DNA of 21,454 nt from Pseudomonadota bacterium (GCA_030271565.1 JARXKR010000015.1:1-21454); one strand, 5' to 3'; counted from the stretch's first letter, positions 7,608 through 15,739 are shown. The notes: generated by a model not told the origin, from the sequence alone. A program made the numbers and translations.

Positions 7608-8390
7608 TTAGCGCGGGGCCATGCGGATCGCGCCGTCGAGGCGGATACACTGGGCGTTGAAATAACCGTTGCGGGCGAGTTCGAGTACCAGGCTGCCAAA
7701 TTCCTCAGGTCTCCCGAGCCGCTTGGGGAACGGCACCGAGGCGGCGAGGCTGTCGAGCACGTTCTGCTTGGCGCCGAGCATCAGCGGGGTCGCGAATATC
7801 CCCGGCATGATCGAATTGACCCGAATGCCGAGGTCCGACAAGTCGCGCGCCATTGGCAGCACCAGTCCGTTCACCCCGGCCTTGGCCGAACCGTAGATGA
7901 TCTGCCCGATCTGCCCGTCCTGCGCCGCGACCGAGGCGGTGAGCGTGATGCAGCCGCGCTCACCATCCTCATTGGGTTCGAGCCCGGCCATGCCTTCGGC
8001 CGAGAGCGAGGCGATGCGGTAGCTGGCGACGAGGATGCCCTGCACCCCGTAAATATAGTCCTCGGTCGACAGGCGCTTCAACTTGCCCGCTTCCTTGTCC
8101 CAGGCGAGCGTCTTGCCCCGGCGGCTGGTCATCGCGCAATGGACCGTGATCCGTTCCTGCCCGTGTGCGGCGCGCGCCTTGGCAAAGCCCGCGACCACCG
8201 ATTCTTCGCTGGTGATGTCGACCTTGCAGAACACCCCGCCGATTGCGTCGGCGACTTCCTGTCCGGCCGCTTCGTTGACGTCGAAAATGGCGACCTTGGC
8301 GCCGGCTGCTGCCAGCGCTTCAGCGCTCGCCCGGCCCAACCCAGAGGCTCCGCCGGTGACCACCGCCGCCGTGTCCGAATCGATCCGCAT
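7608..8390 (-). CDS. SDR oxidoreductase, HSD10-like 3-hydroxyacyl-CoA dehydrogenase
   Basis: Short-chain dehydrogenase of 260 residues. The N-terminus carries the nucleotide motif VVTGGASGLGRA and FDVNEAAG, with an Asp that favours NAD. Further on are TLTASVAAQDGQIGQ and YGSAKAG, giving the Ser and YxxxK of the catalytic set. The segments LPMARDLSDLGIRVNSIMPG and FATPLM resemble type II 3-hydroxyacyl-CoA dehydrogenase (HSD17B10), which oxidises short and branched 3-hydroxyacyl-CoA in beta-oxidation and isoleucine breakdown. The start codon is preceded by GAGGAGA at good spacing. It is divergent from the YahK-like reductase and is likely cotranscribed with the next minus-strand SDR through repeat copy 2. 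Exact substrate is not established. Confidence 0.88.
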   Translation of the reverse strand: MRIDSDTAAVVTGGASGLGRASAEALAAAGAKVAIFDVNEAAGQEVADAIGGVFCKVDITSEESVVAGFAKARAAHGQERITVHCAMTSRRGKTLAWDKEAGKLKRLSTEDYIYGVQGILVASYRIASLSAEGMAGLEPNEDGERGCITLTASVAAQDGQIGQIIYGSAKAGVNGLVLPMARDLSDLGIRVNSIMPGIFATPLMLGAKQNVLDSLAASVPFPKRLGRPEEFGSLVLELARNGYFNAQCIRLDGAIRMAPR

Positions 8391-8408
8391 GCTGCTCTCC
8401 TCACAAAT

Positions 8409-8424
8409 TTAATCGCGCGATTAA
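8409..8424. promoter_or_regulatory. Perfect 16-bp palindrome, candidate operator
   Basis: TTAATCGCGCGATTAA is a perfect palindrome in the 99-bp divergent intergenic region between the HSD10-like gene (start 8390) and the YahK-like gene (start 8490). On the minus strand it overlaps an AT-rich TTAAAT that could be the -10 of the HSD10-like gene, and on the plus strand it lies just upstream of a TTGACC (8436-8441). Such symmetry in a divergent promoter suits a dimeric repressor of the TetR or MarR kind. No regulator gene is adjacent, so the binding protein is unknown. Confidence 0.55.
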
Positions 8425-8489
8425 TGACGCGGGCATTGACCTTGGGCAAGCGGGATTACAGCATGGCGGCGACAACCAGGAGAGAACCG

Positions 8490-9533
8490 ATGCCAGCTAC
8501 CGCCGCATGGGGTGCCACCGCCCCCGATTCAGGCCTCAATCCACTCACCATCGACCGCCGCGAGTTGCGCGATGAGGATGTGGCGATCGACATCACTTAT
8601 TGCGGGGTGTGCCATTCGGACCTCCACGTCGCGCGCAACGACTGGGGCAGATCGAACTATCCGTTTGTCCCCGGGCACGAGATCGTCGGGATCGTCCGCG
8701 CGGTCGGCAAGGGAGTGACCACGTTCAAGCCGGGTGACCGCGCCGCGATCGGCACCGTGGTCGACAGCTGCCGCAAGTGCGATTCGTGCGAAGACGGCGA
8801 GGAGAACTATTGCCGCGAGGGCGTGACCGGCACCTACAACAGCAAGGACCGGATCGACGGCAGCCCGACTTATGGCGGCTATTCGGCCGGGATCGTGGTC
8901 GCCGAACCCTATGTGCTGCGCGTACCCGACAGCCTCGATATGGCCGCCGCCGCACCGCTGCTCTGCGCCGGGATCACCACCTGGTCGCCGCTCAAGAACT
9001 GGAATGTCGGCCCCGGCAGCAAGGTCGGCGTGGTCGGGCTCGGCGGGCTCGGCCACATGGGGGTCAAGTTCGCCAAGGCACTGGGCGCCGAAGTGACGAT
9101 GATCACCACCTCACCGGCCAAGGGCGAGGATGCCAAGAAGCTCGGCGCCGATCACGTGCTGGTCTCGACCGACAAGGCGGCGATGAAGGCGGCGAGCCGC
9201 AGCTTCGATTTCTTGCTCAATACGATCCCGGTCAAGCACGACGTGACGCCGTACCTGCTGCTGCTCGACCGCAAGGGCGTGCTGTGCCTCGTCGGGATGA
9301 TCGACATGATGGAGAGCTTCCATTCGGGGCTGCTGCTCGGCGGGCAGAAGGCGGTCGCGGGATCGGGGGTGGGCGGGATCGCGCAGACCCAGGAAATGCT
9401 CGATTTCTGCGCCGACAAGGGCATCGTCTCGGAAATCGAGATGATCCGGATGGATGAGATCAACCATGCCTATGAGCGGATGGAAAAAGCCGACGTGAAG
9501 TACCGCTTTGTGATCGACATGAGCAGCCTGTGA
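8490..9533 (+). CDS. Zinc-dependent alcohol dehydrogenase, YahK-like aldehyde reductase
   Basis: Medium-chain dehydrogenase of 347 residues, closely resembling E. coli YahK (NADPH aldehyde reductase) and plant cinnamyl-alcohol dehydrogenases. The catalytic zinc site is GVCHSDLH plus GHEIVG, and the structural zinc site is CRKCDSCEDGEENYC with four cysteines. PLLCAGITT and GLGGLGHMGVKFAKALGA form the Rossmann entry, and the end reads DVKYRFVID as in YahK. It probably reduces aldehydes to alcohols in the cytosol. The start at 8490 has AGGAGA about 7 bases upstream; an in-frame ATG at 8463 is possible but has no good ribosome site. The open frame reads further upstream only as antisense of the HSD10-like gene. 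Its stop overlaps the GTG start of the next gene (GTGA). Confidence 0.92.
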   Translation: MPATAAWGATAPDSGLNPLTIDRRELRDEDVAIDITYCGVCHSDLHVARNDWGRSNYPFVPGHEIVGIVRAVGKGVTTFKPGDRAAIGTVVDSCRKCDSCEDGEENYCREGVTGTYNSKDRIDGSPTYGGYSAGIVVAEPYVLRVPDSLDMAAAAPLLCAGITTWSPLKNWNVGPGSKVGVVGLGGLGHMGVKFAKALGAEVTMITTSPAKGEDAKKLGADHVLVSTDKAAMKAASRSFDFLLNTIPVKHDVTPYLLLLDRKGVLCLVGMIDMMESFHSGLLLGGQKAVAGSGVGGIAQTQEMLDFCADKGIVSEIEMIRMDEINHAYERMEKADVKYRFVIDMSSL

Positions 9534-10183
9534 CGCTGGAACTGGACCTGTTCTGGTCGTTTAGGTCGCCCTACTCCTATCTGGTCACGCCCCGGTTAGT
9601 CGAACTGGAGCGCGACTGGGACGCGCGGGTGAACGTCCGCCCGGTGCTGCCGATCGCGGTGCGCCAGCCCGACTTCTTCGCCAATGCCGATCCGCTGTGG
9701 TTCGGCTACCTGATGCGCGATTGCAAGCGCAGCGCCGATTTCGCCGGCTTGCCGCTGCGCTGGCCGCGGCCCGATCCGGTGGTGATGGACATGGCCACCC
9801 GGACTTATCCCGCGGAGCAGCCCCATATCCACCGCCTGACCCGGCTCGGCCAGCTGGCGGCGGAGCGCGGGTTCGGCCTCGCGCTGCTGCGCAAAGTCAG
9901 CCACCTGATCTGGTCGGGCGAGGTCGATGGCTGGCACGAAGACGACCACTTGGCTGGAGCCGTCGCGGCAGCGGGCGGCGACCTCGCCGAGATGGACGCG
10001 GTGATCGTAGCCGAAGCCGAACGGCTCGACGCCGCGATCAAGCAGAACGAGGCCGACCAGCGCCTCGGCGGGCACTACGGCGTGCCGCTGATGGTTTTTG
10101 AGGGCGAGCCGTTCTTCGGGCAGGACCGCTATGACCAGCTGCTGTGGCGCATGCAGCAGCAGGGGCTGCAAAAGCGCTCCTAA
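9530..10183 (+). CDS. 2-hydroxychromene-2-carboxylate isomerase-like, DsbA-fold protein
   Basis: Protein of 217 residues in the HCCA isomerase / kappa-class glutathione transferase branch of the DsbA-like thioredoxin fold. The N-terminus WSFRSPYSYL places the Ser-Pro-Tyr catalytic loop at about residues 13-15, replacing the CxxC of true disulfide oxidoreductases. The C-terminus has the family block GVPLMVFEGEPFFGQDR. Known relatives isomerise 2-hydroxychromene-2-carboxylate in naphthalene breakdown using glutathione, but many members have no known substrate. The GTG start overlaps the stop of the YahK-like reductase, so the two are coupled, suggesting a shared aldehyde or aromatic pathway. 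The TAA stop (10181-10183) overlaps the stop of the convergent tilS. Confidence 0.85.
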   Translation: MTLELDLFWSFRSPYSYLVTPRLVELERDWDARVNVRPVLPIAVRQPDFFANADPLWFGYLMRDCKRSADFAGLPLRWPRPDPVVMDMATRTYPAEQPHIHRLTRLGQLAAERGFGLALLRKVSHLIWSGEVDGWHEDDHLAGAVAAAGGDLAEMDAVIVAEAERLDAAIKQNEADQRLGGHYGVPLMVFEGEPFFGQDRYDQLLWRMQQQGLQKRS

Positions 10184-11154
10184 GTGCGCCTTGCGGGAGC
10201 CTTGCTGAAGTTCCACCCTGCGGGCGTGACCCGCGCAACCAGATCGCCGATCGAGCAGGTCTCGCGCGCCAGCAGGCTCTCGAACACCCGCGCCACCGCA
10301 CCACCGCGCGGCTCCTCGCCGCCCAGCTCGCGCACAATCCGCGCAATCACTCGCAACGCCACCGCGCGCGGAGCCTGCGGGCGATAGGTCAAGCCCATCG
10401 GCGCGCGAATCACGCATTCAGCCCATTCGCGCTGCGCCGCCCAGTCGAGCGCGACGTCAGCATCGGCGAGGTGCGAGGCGCTGGCTGCGATTGCCGGGAC
10501 GTCCAGCCAGTCCGCCTCAGCGATATCCTTGCGCAGCCGGGCCCGGTCGAATCGGTCGTCTTCGTTCGAGGGGTCGCTCGCGGCCTCAATCCCGGCGGCG
10601 CTGACCACATCAGCAAGTTCGGCGCGGCGGAACCCGAGCAGCGGACGCAGCAATGCCAGCTTGGTGCCCGGCACCAACCCGCGCGCGCGGACACCTGCCA
10701 GCCCCGCCACGCCGCTGCCCCGATTTAGCCGCAGCAGCAGCGTCTCGGCCTGATCGTCGGCATGGTGCGCGGTTGCCAAAGCGGCCAGACCGGCCGGGCC
10801 GGCCCATTCGGACAAAGCGGCGTAACGCGCAGCGCGGGCCTGCGACTGCACATTGCCTTCAGCCACCGTCACCGGCAGCATCGCGTGTTCCACCCCGACC
10901 CCAGCGCAGACCTGCGCTACCATCGCGGCCTCAACAGCGCTTTCTGCCCGCAAGCCATGATCGACCGTCGCCGCGGCAACCCGCCCCGGCAAAGCCTCAT
11001 GCGCGAGCAACAGCAACGCCAGGCTGTCCGGCCCGCCCGATACCGCCAGCCCCAGCTTCAAATCGGCATTATCGGTAAGACCGGGCCACAGCGCATCTAG
11101 CGCTGCCGCAAAGCGTGCAGTCAGAACCTTTTCGCCATGCCCTGCTACTTGCAC
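10180..11154 (-). CDS. tilS: tRNA(Ile)-lysidine synthase
   Basis: Cytosolic enzyme that converts cytidine 34 of the AUA-reading tRNA-Ile to lysidine using ATP and lysine, and is essential in most bacteria. The PP-loop SGGPDS lies at about residues 39-44, followed by ATVDHGLR, ATAHHADDQAETLLLRL and RPLLGFRRAEL, all typical of TilS. Length is about 324 residues, short compared with 430 in E. coli, consistent with loss of the C-terminal domain as in many alphaproteobacteria. No ATG is available near the N-terminus. The GTG at 11154 is chosen; it overlaps the end of the CpoB-like gene by 10 bases. The open frame runs further upstream antisense-free only inside that gene. CTG at 11124 is a weaker alternative. 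The start is uncertain, the identity is not. Confidence 0.92.
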   Translation of the reverse strand: MQVAGHGEKVLTARFAAALDALWPGLTDNADLKLGLAVSGGPDSLALLLLAHEALPGRVAAATVDHGLRAESAVEAAMVAQVCAGVGVEHAMLPVTVAEGNVQSQARAARYAALSEWAGPAGLAALATAHHADDQAETLLLRLNRGSGVAGLAGVRARGLVPGTKLALLRPLLGFRRAELADVVSAAGIEAASDPSNEDDRFDRARLRKDIAEADWLDVPAIAASASHLADADVALDWAAQREWAECVIRAPMGLTYRPQAPRAVALRVIARIVRELGGEEPRGGAVARVFESLLARETCSIGDLVARVTPAGWNFSKAPARRT

Positions 11155-12119
11155 TTCAGTCCGGAACTGGTCGCGTCGTACTGGCTCTTGAGGCGGCCCG
11201 AGGATTCGGCCGGGAAAGTCGCAGCGAACTGTTTGACCGCGACGCAGCCACGCGTCGTATCGCCCAGCTGGCGCATCGATTCGGCAAGGTAGAGCAGGCT
11301 GTCGGGCGCGCGATCGCCTTTGGGCTCCAACTTGTAGTTCTGCAGGAACCACCCGGCGGCTTCGTGCGCATTGCCATCGTCAAGATAGTCGCGGCCGAGC
11401 AGGTTGCGGGCATAGCTGGTCCGCGCGTGCTTGGGATACTTCTGCAGGAACATCTTCAGCTGCTGTTCGGATTCGGGGTAGAATTTGGCTTCCCACAAGT
11501 GGAACCCGTAGGAGTATTCATCGTCACCGGCGTCCTTGGTCTTGGGTTTGACCACCGCGCGCACTGCGGCGACGCGCTTGGCGGCAGCGTCATTGCTCGC
11601 GGCCGGCTTGGCGGCTGGTTTGGTCGTGGCCGCAGCAGGCTTGGGCGCGGCGCCCATCGCCGCGAGGTTGCTGTCGGTGCTGCTGGTAGCCGAACCGTCG
11701 GTGACGGTCTGGACCTTGGCAGGAACCGGTCGTGCACCCTCGATCAAGGCGAGCCGTGCTTCAAGCTTTTCGACGCGGTTGTGGTCTTCCTCGACCTGCG
11801 CGGTCAGCCGCGCGACCTGGCCTTCGAGCGCGTCCATTCGCACCAGCATGTCCGAACTGGTCGAACTTGCCGGAGACCCGGGCTGCACGCTGGCCGACTG
11901 GCCGGACTGGAGCTGCGGGAAGAACTTGCCGCCGCCACCGGGAAACACCACGCGCTGCAACGCGGTGACTTCGGACTCGACCTTGCGCAGGCGAATCTCG
12001 GTTTCACCGCTGGTCTGCGCGTGGAGCGGCACCGCTGCCGTTACGATCAGCGCGATTGCCGCGACCGAGTAGAGCGAACGCTGTTTCCAGGAGAGCAATT
12101 TCATCGTTTGGTTATCCAT
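11145..12119 (-). CDS. Periplasmic TPR protein, CpoB/YbgF-like
   Basis: Secreted protein of 324 residues. The N-terminus has a basic stretch (KQR) and a hydrophobic core ending ...VPLHA, so a signal peptidase I site is likely after about residue 34. A coiled-coil-prone segment follows (about 37-60), then a second one (about 90-130), a Pro/Ala/Lys-rich linker (about 155-200) and a C-terminal TPR region (about 203-320) with YPKHARTSYARNLLGR and LLYLAESMRQLGD. This layout matches CpoB (YbgF), which coordinates Tol-Pal with peptidoglycan synthesis at division. The tol-pal genes that usually accompany it are not in this window; tilS follows with overlap, an arrangement known from alphaproteobacteria. 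The first ATG is chosen; an internal ATG at 12104 is possible. Confidence 0.8.
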   Translation of the reverse strand: MDNQTMKLLSWKQRSLYSVAAIALIVTAAVPLHAQTSGETEIRLRKVESEVTALQRVVFPGGGGKFFPQLQSGQSASVQPGSPASSTSSDMLVRMDALEGQVARLTAQVEEDHNRVEKLEARLALIEGARPVPAKVQTVTDGSATSSTDSNLAAMGAAPKPAAATTKPAAKPAASNDAAAKRVAAVRAVVKPKTKDAGDDEYSYGFHLWEAKFYPESEQQLKMFLQKYPKHARTSYARNLLGRDYLDDGNAHEAAGWFLQNYKLEPKGDRAPDSLLYLAESMRQLGDTTRGCVAVKQFAATFPAESSGRLKSQYDATSSGLKCK

Positions 12120-12235
12120 TCAGAAGGTCCGCCCGCAGCCTTGCCCGGATTTGTCCGAACCGGCCATTAACCAAGAGCCTTGCTTAGCGCGAGCAGATTG
12201 CCGCTGTCGAGCGAGCGGGCGATGCTATCCGCAAC

Positions 12236-13186
12236 CTATGTCGCGGCGGGGGTTGGGGCGGGCGCTGCCGGGGCGGCAGAGGGCAGCGACGAAGGCGCCG
12301 GTGATGCCTCGATCCGCGGCGTCGGAATGCGCTGTTCTCGCGGCTGAGCGGCAGCGGCTCTGCGCGGCGCCGATGCTGCATTCGACGCGGTCGGTACCGC
12401 AGCGGGCAGCGTTTGCGCTGCACTGCCGCGGGCGAGCAAGGCTGCTGCGCTGACCGGCACGTCCTTCATCGTCTGCTGCACATCTGATAATTTGGGCACC
12501 GGCTGGCCGCCGATCGTAATCGCCAGCTGATCGGGCCGCGCGGTTTGCAGCAGCACTTCGCCCTGGCCTGCGGGGACGGTATAGCTTTCGCCCTGCGCCA
12601 GTTCCTTTTGCAGCAATTGCGTGCCCGCAGCATCGGTGAACTTGACCCAGACCCCCGGCTGGAGCGCGGTGAACACCACCGGCCCCTCAGCAGTCGGCGC
12701 GGCAGGAATAACTGCGGCGGCGCTGGACTGGTCGGCGGGCAGGATCGAGGGGAGCGTACCGGCGGGCGAGAACAGGCTGGGGAGGAACACGATCCCCAGC
12801 ACCACCGCCAGAGCGACACCCGCGAGAGCGAGCCAAGTCAACCGTGCGCTGGGCACTCGCGCCGGATCGCCGGGTTCGAAGGTCTGCACCGGGCGGCGTT
12901 GGTCTTCGCCCTGCTGCTGGGTCAGTTCGGCGCGGGTTGCGGCAGCCACTTCGGCCTCGTCGAGCCCGACCGCGCGCGCGAGCGAGCGCGAAAAGCCGAC
13001 CGCATAGGTCCGCCCGGGCAAGGCCGCAAAATCGCTGGCTTCGATCGCTTCGATCTGGCGTTGTGAAATGCGGGTCTGCGCAGCCAAGGCTGCCACCCCC
13101 AGACCAGCATGTTCGCGCGCGCGTCGCAGTCGCGAACCAACTGTTTCGAGAGGCAGTTGTGCCTCTTCCATTACTTCATCCGACAT
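12236..13186 (-). CDS. RodZ-like HTH domain membrane protein
   Basis: Protein of 316 residues with an N-terminal Xre-type helix-turn-helix (about residues 14-75; AALAAQTRISQRQIEAIEASDF), a single membrane span (about 117-139) and a C-terminal DUF4115-like beta domain (about 165-240; GVWVKFTDAAGTQLL, GQGEVLLQTARPDQLAITIGG). The tail (about 245-316) is Pro/Ala-rich and low complexity. This is the RodZ architecture: the cytoplasmic HTH binds MreB and the periplasmic part takes part in cell-shape maintenance. Here it is downstream of ptsP and upstream of the CpoB-like gene, each separated by 116-156 bp, so a shared envelope role is plausible. A direct role in rod shape is inferred from architecture. 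Confidence 0.85.
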   Translation of the reverse strand: MSDEVMEEAQLPLETVGSRLRRAREHAGLGVAALAAQTRISQRQIEAIEASDFAALPGRTYAVGFSRSLARAVGLDEAEVAAATRAELTQQQGEDQRRPVQTFEPGDPARVPSARLTWLALAGVALAVVLGIVFLPSLFSPAGTLPSILPADQSSAAAVIPAAPTAEGPVVFTALQPGVWVKFTDAAGTQLLQKELAQGESYTVPAGQGEVLLQTARPDQLAITIGGQPVPKLSDVQQTMKDVPVSAAALLARGSAAQTLPAAVPTASNAASAPRRAAAAQPREQRIPTPRIEASPAPSSLPSAAPAAPAPTPAAT

Positions 13187-13227
13187 TACCCGACCCCGAA
13201 ATTCGCGCGTTGTTTTGTTCTTGCTGC

Positions 13228-13256
13228 AATCAGCCTATTTATTGGCAGTAAGTCAA
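13228..13256 (-). promoter_or_regulatory. Candidate sigma70-type promoter for the RodZ-like gene
   Basis: Read on the minus strand, TTGACT (13251-13256) is followed after 17 bases by CTGATT (13228-13233), about 42 bp before the start codon. The -35 matches the consensus well, the -10 poorly, which is common in alphaproteobacteria. Support is sequence only. Confidence 0.35.
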
Positions 13257-13342
13257 CGCCAAAACAGGGCTGGCAACCTTGCGAACGGCAAGTTGCGCGG
13301 GAATTGTGACGGGCCGGTTACCATGGGCGCCCCGGCGCCTGA

Positions 13343-15622
13343 TCAATCGATTTCAATTCCGCGCAATTCGGCCCAAGCCGAAAGTGCTTGGCGCAGATTG
13401 GGCGGGGGTGCGGAAAGCCACTCGGCCATCGCTTCGCCGATCTCGGCAAGGTCGACCTTGCGCACCAGTTCCTTGATCGGACCGACTGCAGCCGGGGTGA
13501 TCGACAGGCGGCGAATACCGATGCCCATAAGGGCCAGTGCCTCAAGCCGCCGCCCGCCCATTTCTCCGCAAACGGTCACGTCAACCGTGTGCCCCATGAG
13601 GCTCGCCTGAACCCGGCGCAGGAACCGCATGATCGAAATCGACAGCCAGTCATAGCGTTCGGCGAGCTTGGGATTCGAGCGGTCGGCGGCGAACAGGAAC
13701 TGGGTCAGATCGTTGGTCCCGATCGACAGGAAAGAGAGCTTGGGGGCCAGCAGATCGAGCGTTTCGGCCAGCGCCGGGACTTCGAGCATCGCGCCGTAAC
13801 GGATCGCTTCGGGCAGCGGTTTCTTGAGGTTCTTGAGGTATTTGCGCTGGCTCTCGAACACCTCGTACGCGGCATCGAACTCCCACGGTTCTGAAACCAT
13901 CGGGAACATCACGTTGAGTGTCCGCCCCGCCGCCGCCTCGAGCAGCGCGCGCGCCTGGACCTTGAGCAAGCCTTCGCGTTCAAGCGCAACGCGCAGCGCG
14001 CGCCAGCCCATCGCCGGGTTTTCCTCGTGCTCGCCATTGTTGTGGCGCAAGTACGGCAACACCTTGTCGCCGCCGATATCGACCGTGCGGAACACCACCG
14101 GCTTGTCCCCGGCGACATCGAGCACATCTCGGTAGAGCCGGGTCTGGCGTTCGCGCGCGGGCAGGGTCGCGCTGACCAGGAACTGGAATTCGGTGCGGAA
14201 CAGCCCGATCCCGTCGGCGCCGGTCTGGGCGAGCGCGGGCATGTCATCACGCAGCCCGGCGTTCATCATCACCGTGATGCGGGTGCCGTCGCGGGTGAAC
14301 GGTTCGACATCGCGCAATTTGGCATAGCTCGCCTGGCGTTCCTTGCTCTTGGTAAAACGCGCTTCGAACGCCTCGACCATCGGCGGAGCGGCACGGACCG
14401 TGGCGTTGCCCTGGTCGGCATCGAGCAGCAGCGCATCGCCGTCGCGCACCGCGCCGCGCAGCCCGCGTACCCGCCCGAGCACCGGAATGCCCATCGCGCG
14501 GGCGACGATCACGACGTGCGCGGTGAGCGAACCTTCCTCGAGGATCACGCCCTTCAGCCGCCGTTTGTCATATTCGAGCAGCTCGGCCGGTCCCAAATTG
14601 CGCGCGATCAGGATCGTGTCCGAGCGCAGCCCCTGGCTCGCAGCGGTGCCCATCTGGCCAGATACGATCCGCAGCAAGCGGTTCGCCAGGTCTTCGAGAT
14701 CGTGCATCCGGTCGGCCAGCAAGGGATCGTCGATCTGGCGCATCCGCATCCGGGTGCGCTGCTGGACCCGCTCGATTGCCGCTTCGGCAGTCAGCCCGGT
14801 GTCGATCGCCTCGATGATCCGGCGGCTCCAGCCTTCGTCGTAGGCGAACATCTTGTAGGTTTCGAGCACTTCGTCGTGCTCTCCGCCGACGCCGAATTCG
14901 GCTTGGCTGGCCATCCGGTCGATCTGCTCGCGCATCTTGTCGAAGGCCAGGTAAACGCGCTGCAGTTCGGCATCGCGATCATCGGCCATCACGTGCTCGA
15001 TCGTGATGCGCGGCTGGTGGTAGACCGCATTGCCCGCCGCCAGCCCTTTGACCAGCGCGAGCCCGGTCAGCCGCACCGGGCCAGTGTGCTGCGGCCCGAG
15101 CAGCGCAGCGTCTTCCTCGTCGACCAAGTCGGCGTTGGCAATCAGCTCGGAGAGCACCATCGCGACGGTCTGCAGCGCCTCGATCTCGACCTCTTCGTAG
15201 CGGCGCGGATCGGCATGCTGGACGCACAGCACCCCGACCGCGCGCTCGCGCCGGACGATCGGAACGCCGGCGAACGAGTGGTATTTGTCTTCGCCGGTTT
15301 CGGGCCGGTAGGAAAAGTCAGGGTGCGCGGTCGCTTCGGCCAGGTTGAGCATCTCGCTCGACGCAGCAATTGTGCCGACCAGACCTTCGCCGATATCCAT
15401 CCGGGTGACGTGGACCGCTTCCTGCGCCAGCCCTTTGGTGGCGAACAGTTCGAGCATGCCTTCGCGCAGCAGGTAGATCGAGCAGACCTCGCTATCGAGC
15501 CCCTGGCCGATCGCCTCGACCACCGAGTTCAGTTTGGTCTGCGCGTTGCTGCGCGAAGCCATCACATCGTGCAGGCTGGTAAGGATCTGACGGGCGGCGG
15601 AAACGGCGCTGGGAGCGGTCAT
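13343..15622 (-). CDS. ptsP: PtsP, enzyme I of the nitrogen phosphotransferase system
   Basis: Protein of 759 residues that takes phosphate from PEP and passes it to NPr, starting the PTS-Ntr relay that links nitrogen and carbon state to potassium transport and stress responses. An N-terminal GAF domain (about residues 10-160; EVCSIYLLREG, FAGVPIVRRERAVGVLCVQ) is typical of PtsP and absent from sugar enzyme I. The PEP-utiliser domains follow: GSLTAHVVIVARAMGIP with phospho-accepting His369, then GIGLFRTEF, RTVDIGGDK, MFPMV, LSIGTNDLTQF and VCGEMGG with catalytic Cys685. All catalytic positions are present. The gene is on the minus strand, downstream of a DUF465 gene and upstream of the RodZ-like gene. 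Its ribosome site is weak. Confidence 0.95.
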   Translation of the reverse strand: MTAPSAVSAARQILTSLHDVMASRSNAQTKLNSVVEAIGQGLDSEVCSIYLLREGMLELFATKGLAQEAVHVTRMDIGEGLVGTIAASSEMLNLAEATAHPDFSYRPETGEDKYHSFAGVPIVRRERAVGVLCVQHADPRRYEEVEIEALQTVAMVLSELIANADLVDEEDAALLGPQHTGPVRLTGLALVKGLAAGNAVYHQPRITIEHVMADDRDAELQRVYLAFDKMREQIDRMASQAEFGVGGEHDEVLETYKMFAYDEGWSRRIIEAIDTGLTAEAAIERVQQRTRMRMRQIDDPLLADRMHDLEDLANRLLRIVSGQMGTAASQGLRSDTILIARNLGPAELLEYDKRRLKGVILEEGSLTAHVVIVARAMGIPVLGRVRGLRGAVRDGDALLLDADQGNATVRAAPPMVEAFEARFTKSKERQASYAKLRDVEPFTRDGTRITVMMNAGLRDDMPALAQTGADGIGLFRTEFQFLVSATLPARERQTRLYRDVLDVAGDKPVVFRTVDIGGDKVLPYLRHNNGEHEENPAMGWRALRVALEREGLLKVQARALLEAAAGRTLNVMFPMVSEPWEFDAAYEVFESQRKYLKNLKKPLPEAIRYGAMLEVPALAETLDLLAPKLSFLSIGTNDLTQFLFAADRSNPKLAERYDWLSISIMRFLRRVQASLMGHTVDVTVCGEMGGRRLEALALMGIGIRRLSITPAAVGPIKELVRKVDLAEIGEAMAEWLSAPPPNLRQALSAWAELRGIEID

Positions 15623-15700
15623 GGCCAGTGCCTAACGCAAAGCAGGCCGTAAGGGAACGGCGCGAACCGCGTGGGATGCCAATAATTTCAGCCAAGGTTG

Positions 15701-15727
15701 CCGGCCCCGCCACTGCGGCGGGGCCGG
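15701..15727. terminator. Strong GC hairpin between DUF465 gene and ptsP
   Basis: A perfect 11-bp stem (15701-15711 with 15717-15727) around the five-base loop ACTGC lies 12 bp beyond the stop of the minus-strand DUF465 gene and about 80 bp before the ptsP start. There is no T-run after it on either strand, so it is not a textbook intrinsic terminator. It may cause partial termination, pausing or RNA 3' end protection. Confidence 0.5.
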
Positions 15728-15739
15728 GCCGGGCAGACC

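Noticed and set aside
7560..8489. Long N-terminal extension of the YahK-like gene
   Set aside because: The extension is antisense to the HSD10-like gene and unlike any alcohol dehydrogenase; a good ribosome site precedes the ATG at 8490.
11155..11352. Upstream extension of tilS to an ATG at 11352
   Set aside because: It would overlap the CpoB-like gene by over 200 bases and the added residues do not resemble TilS; the PP-loop is already at the expected place from 11154.
11115..12170. 351-codon open frame on the + strand opposite the CpoB-like gene
   Set aside because: Antisense to a protein with a signal peptide, coiled coil and TPR region; no motif of its own.
14027..15652. 541-codon open frame on the + strand opposite ptsP
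   Set aside because: It is fully antisense to a clear ptsP, rich in His/Arg/Asp/Gln in the way of GC-rich antisense frames, and shows no domain motifs.
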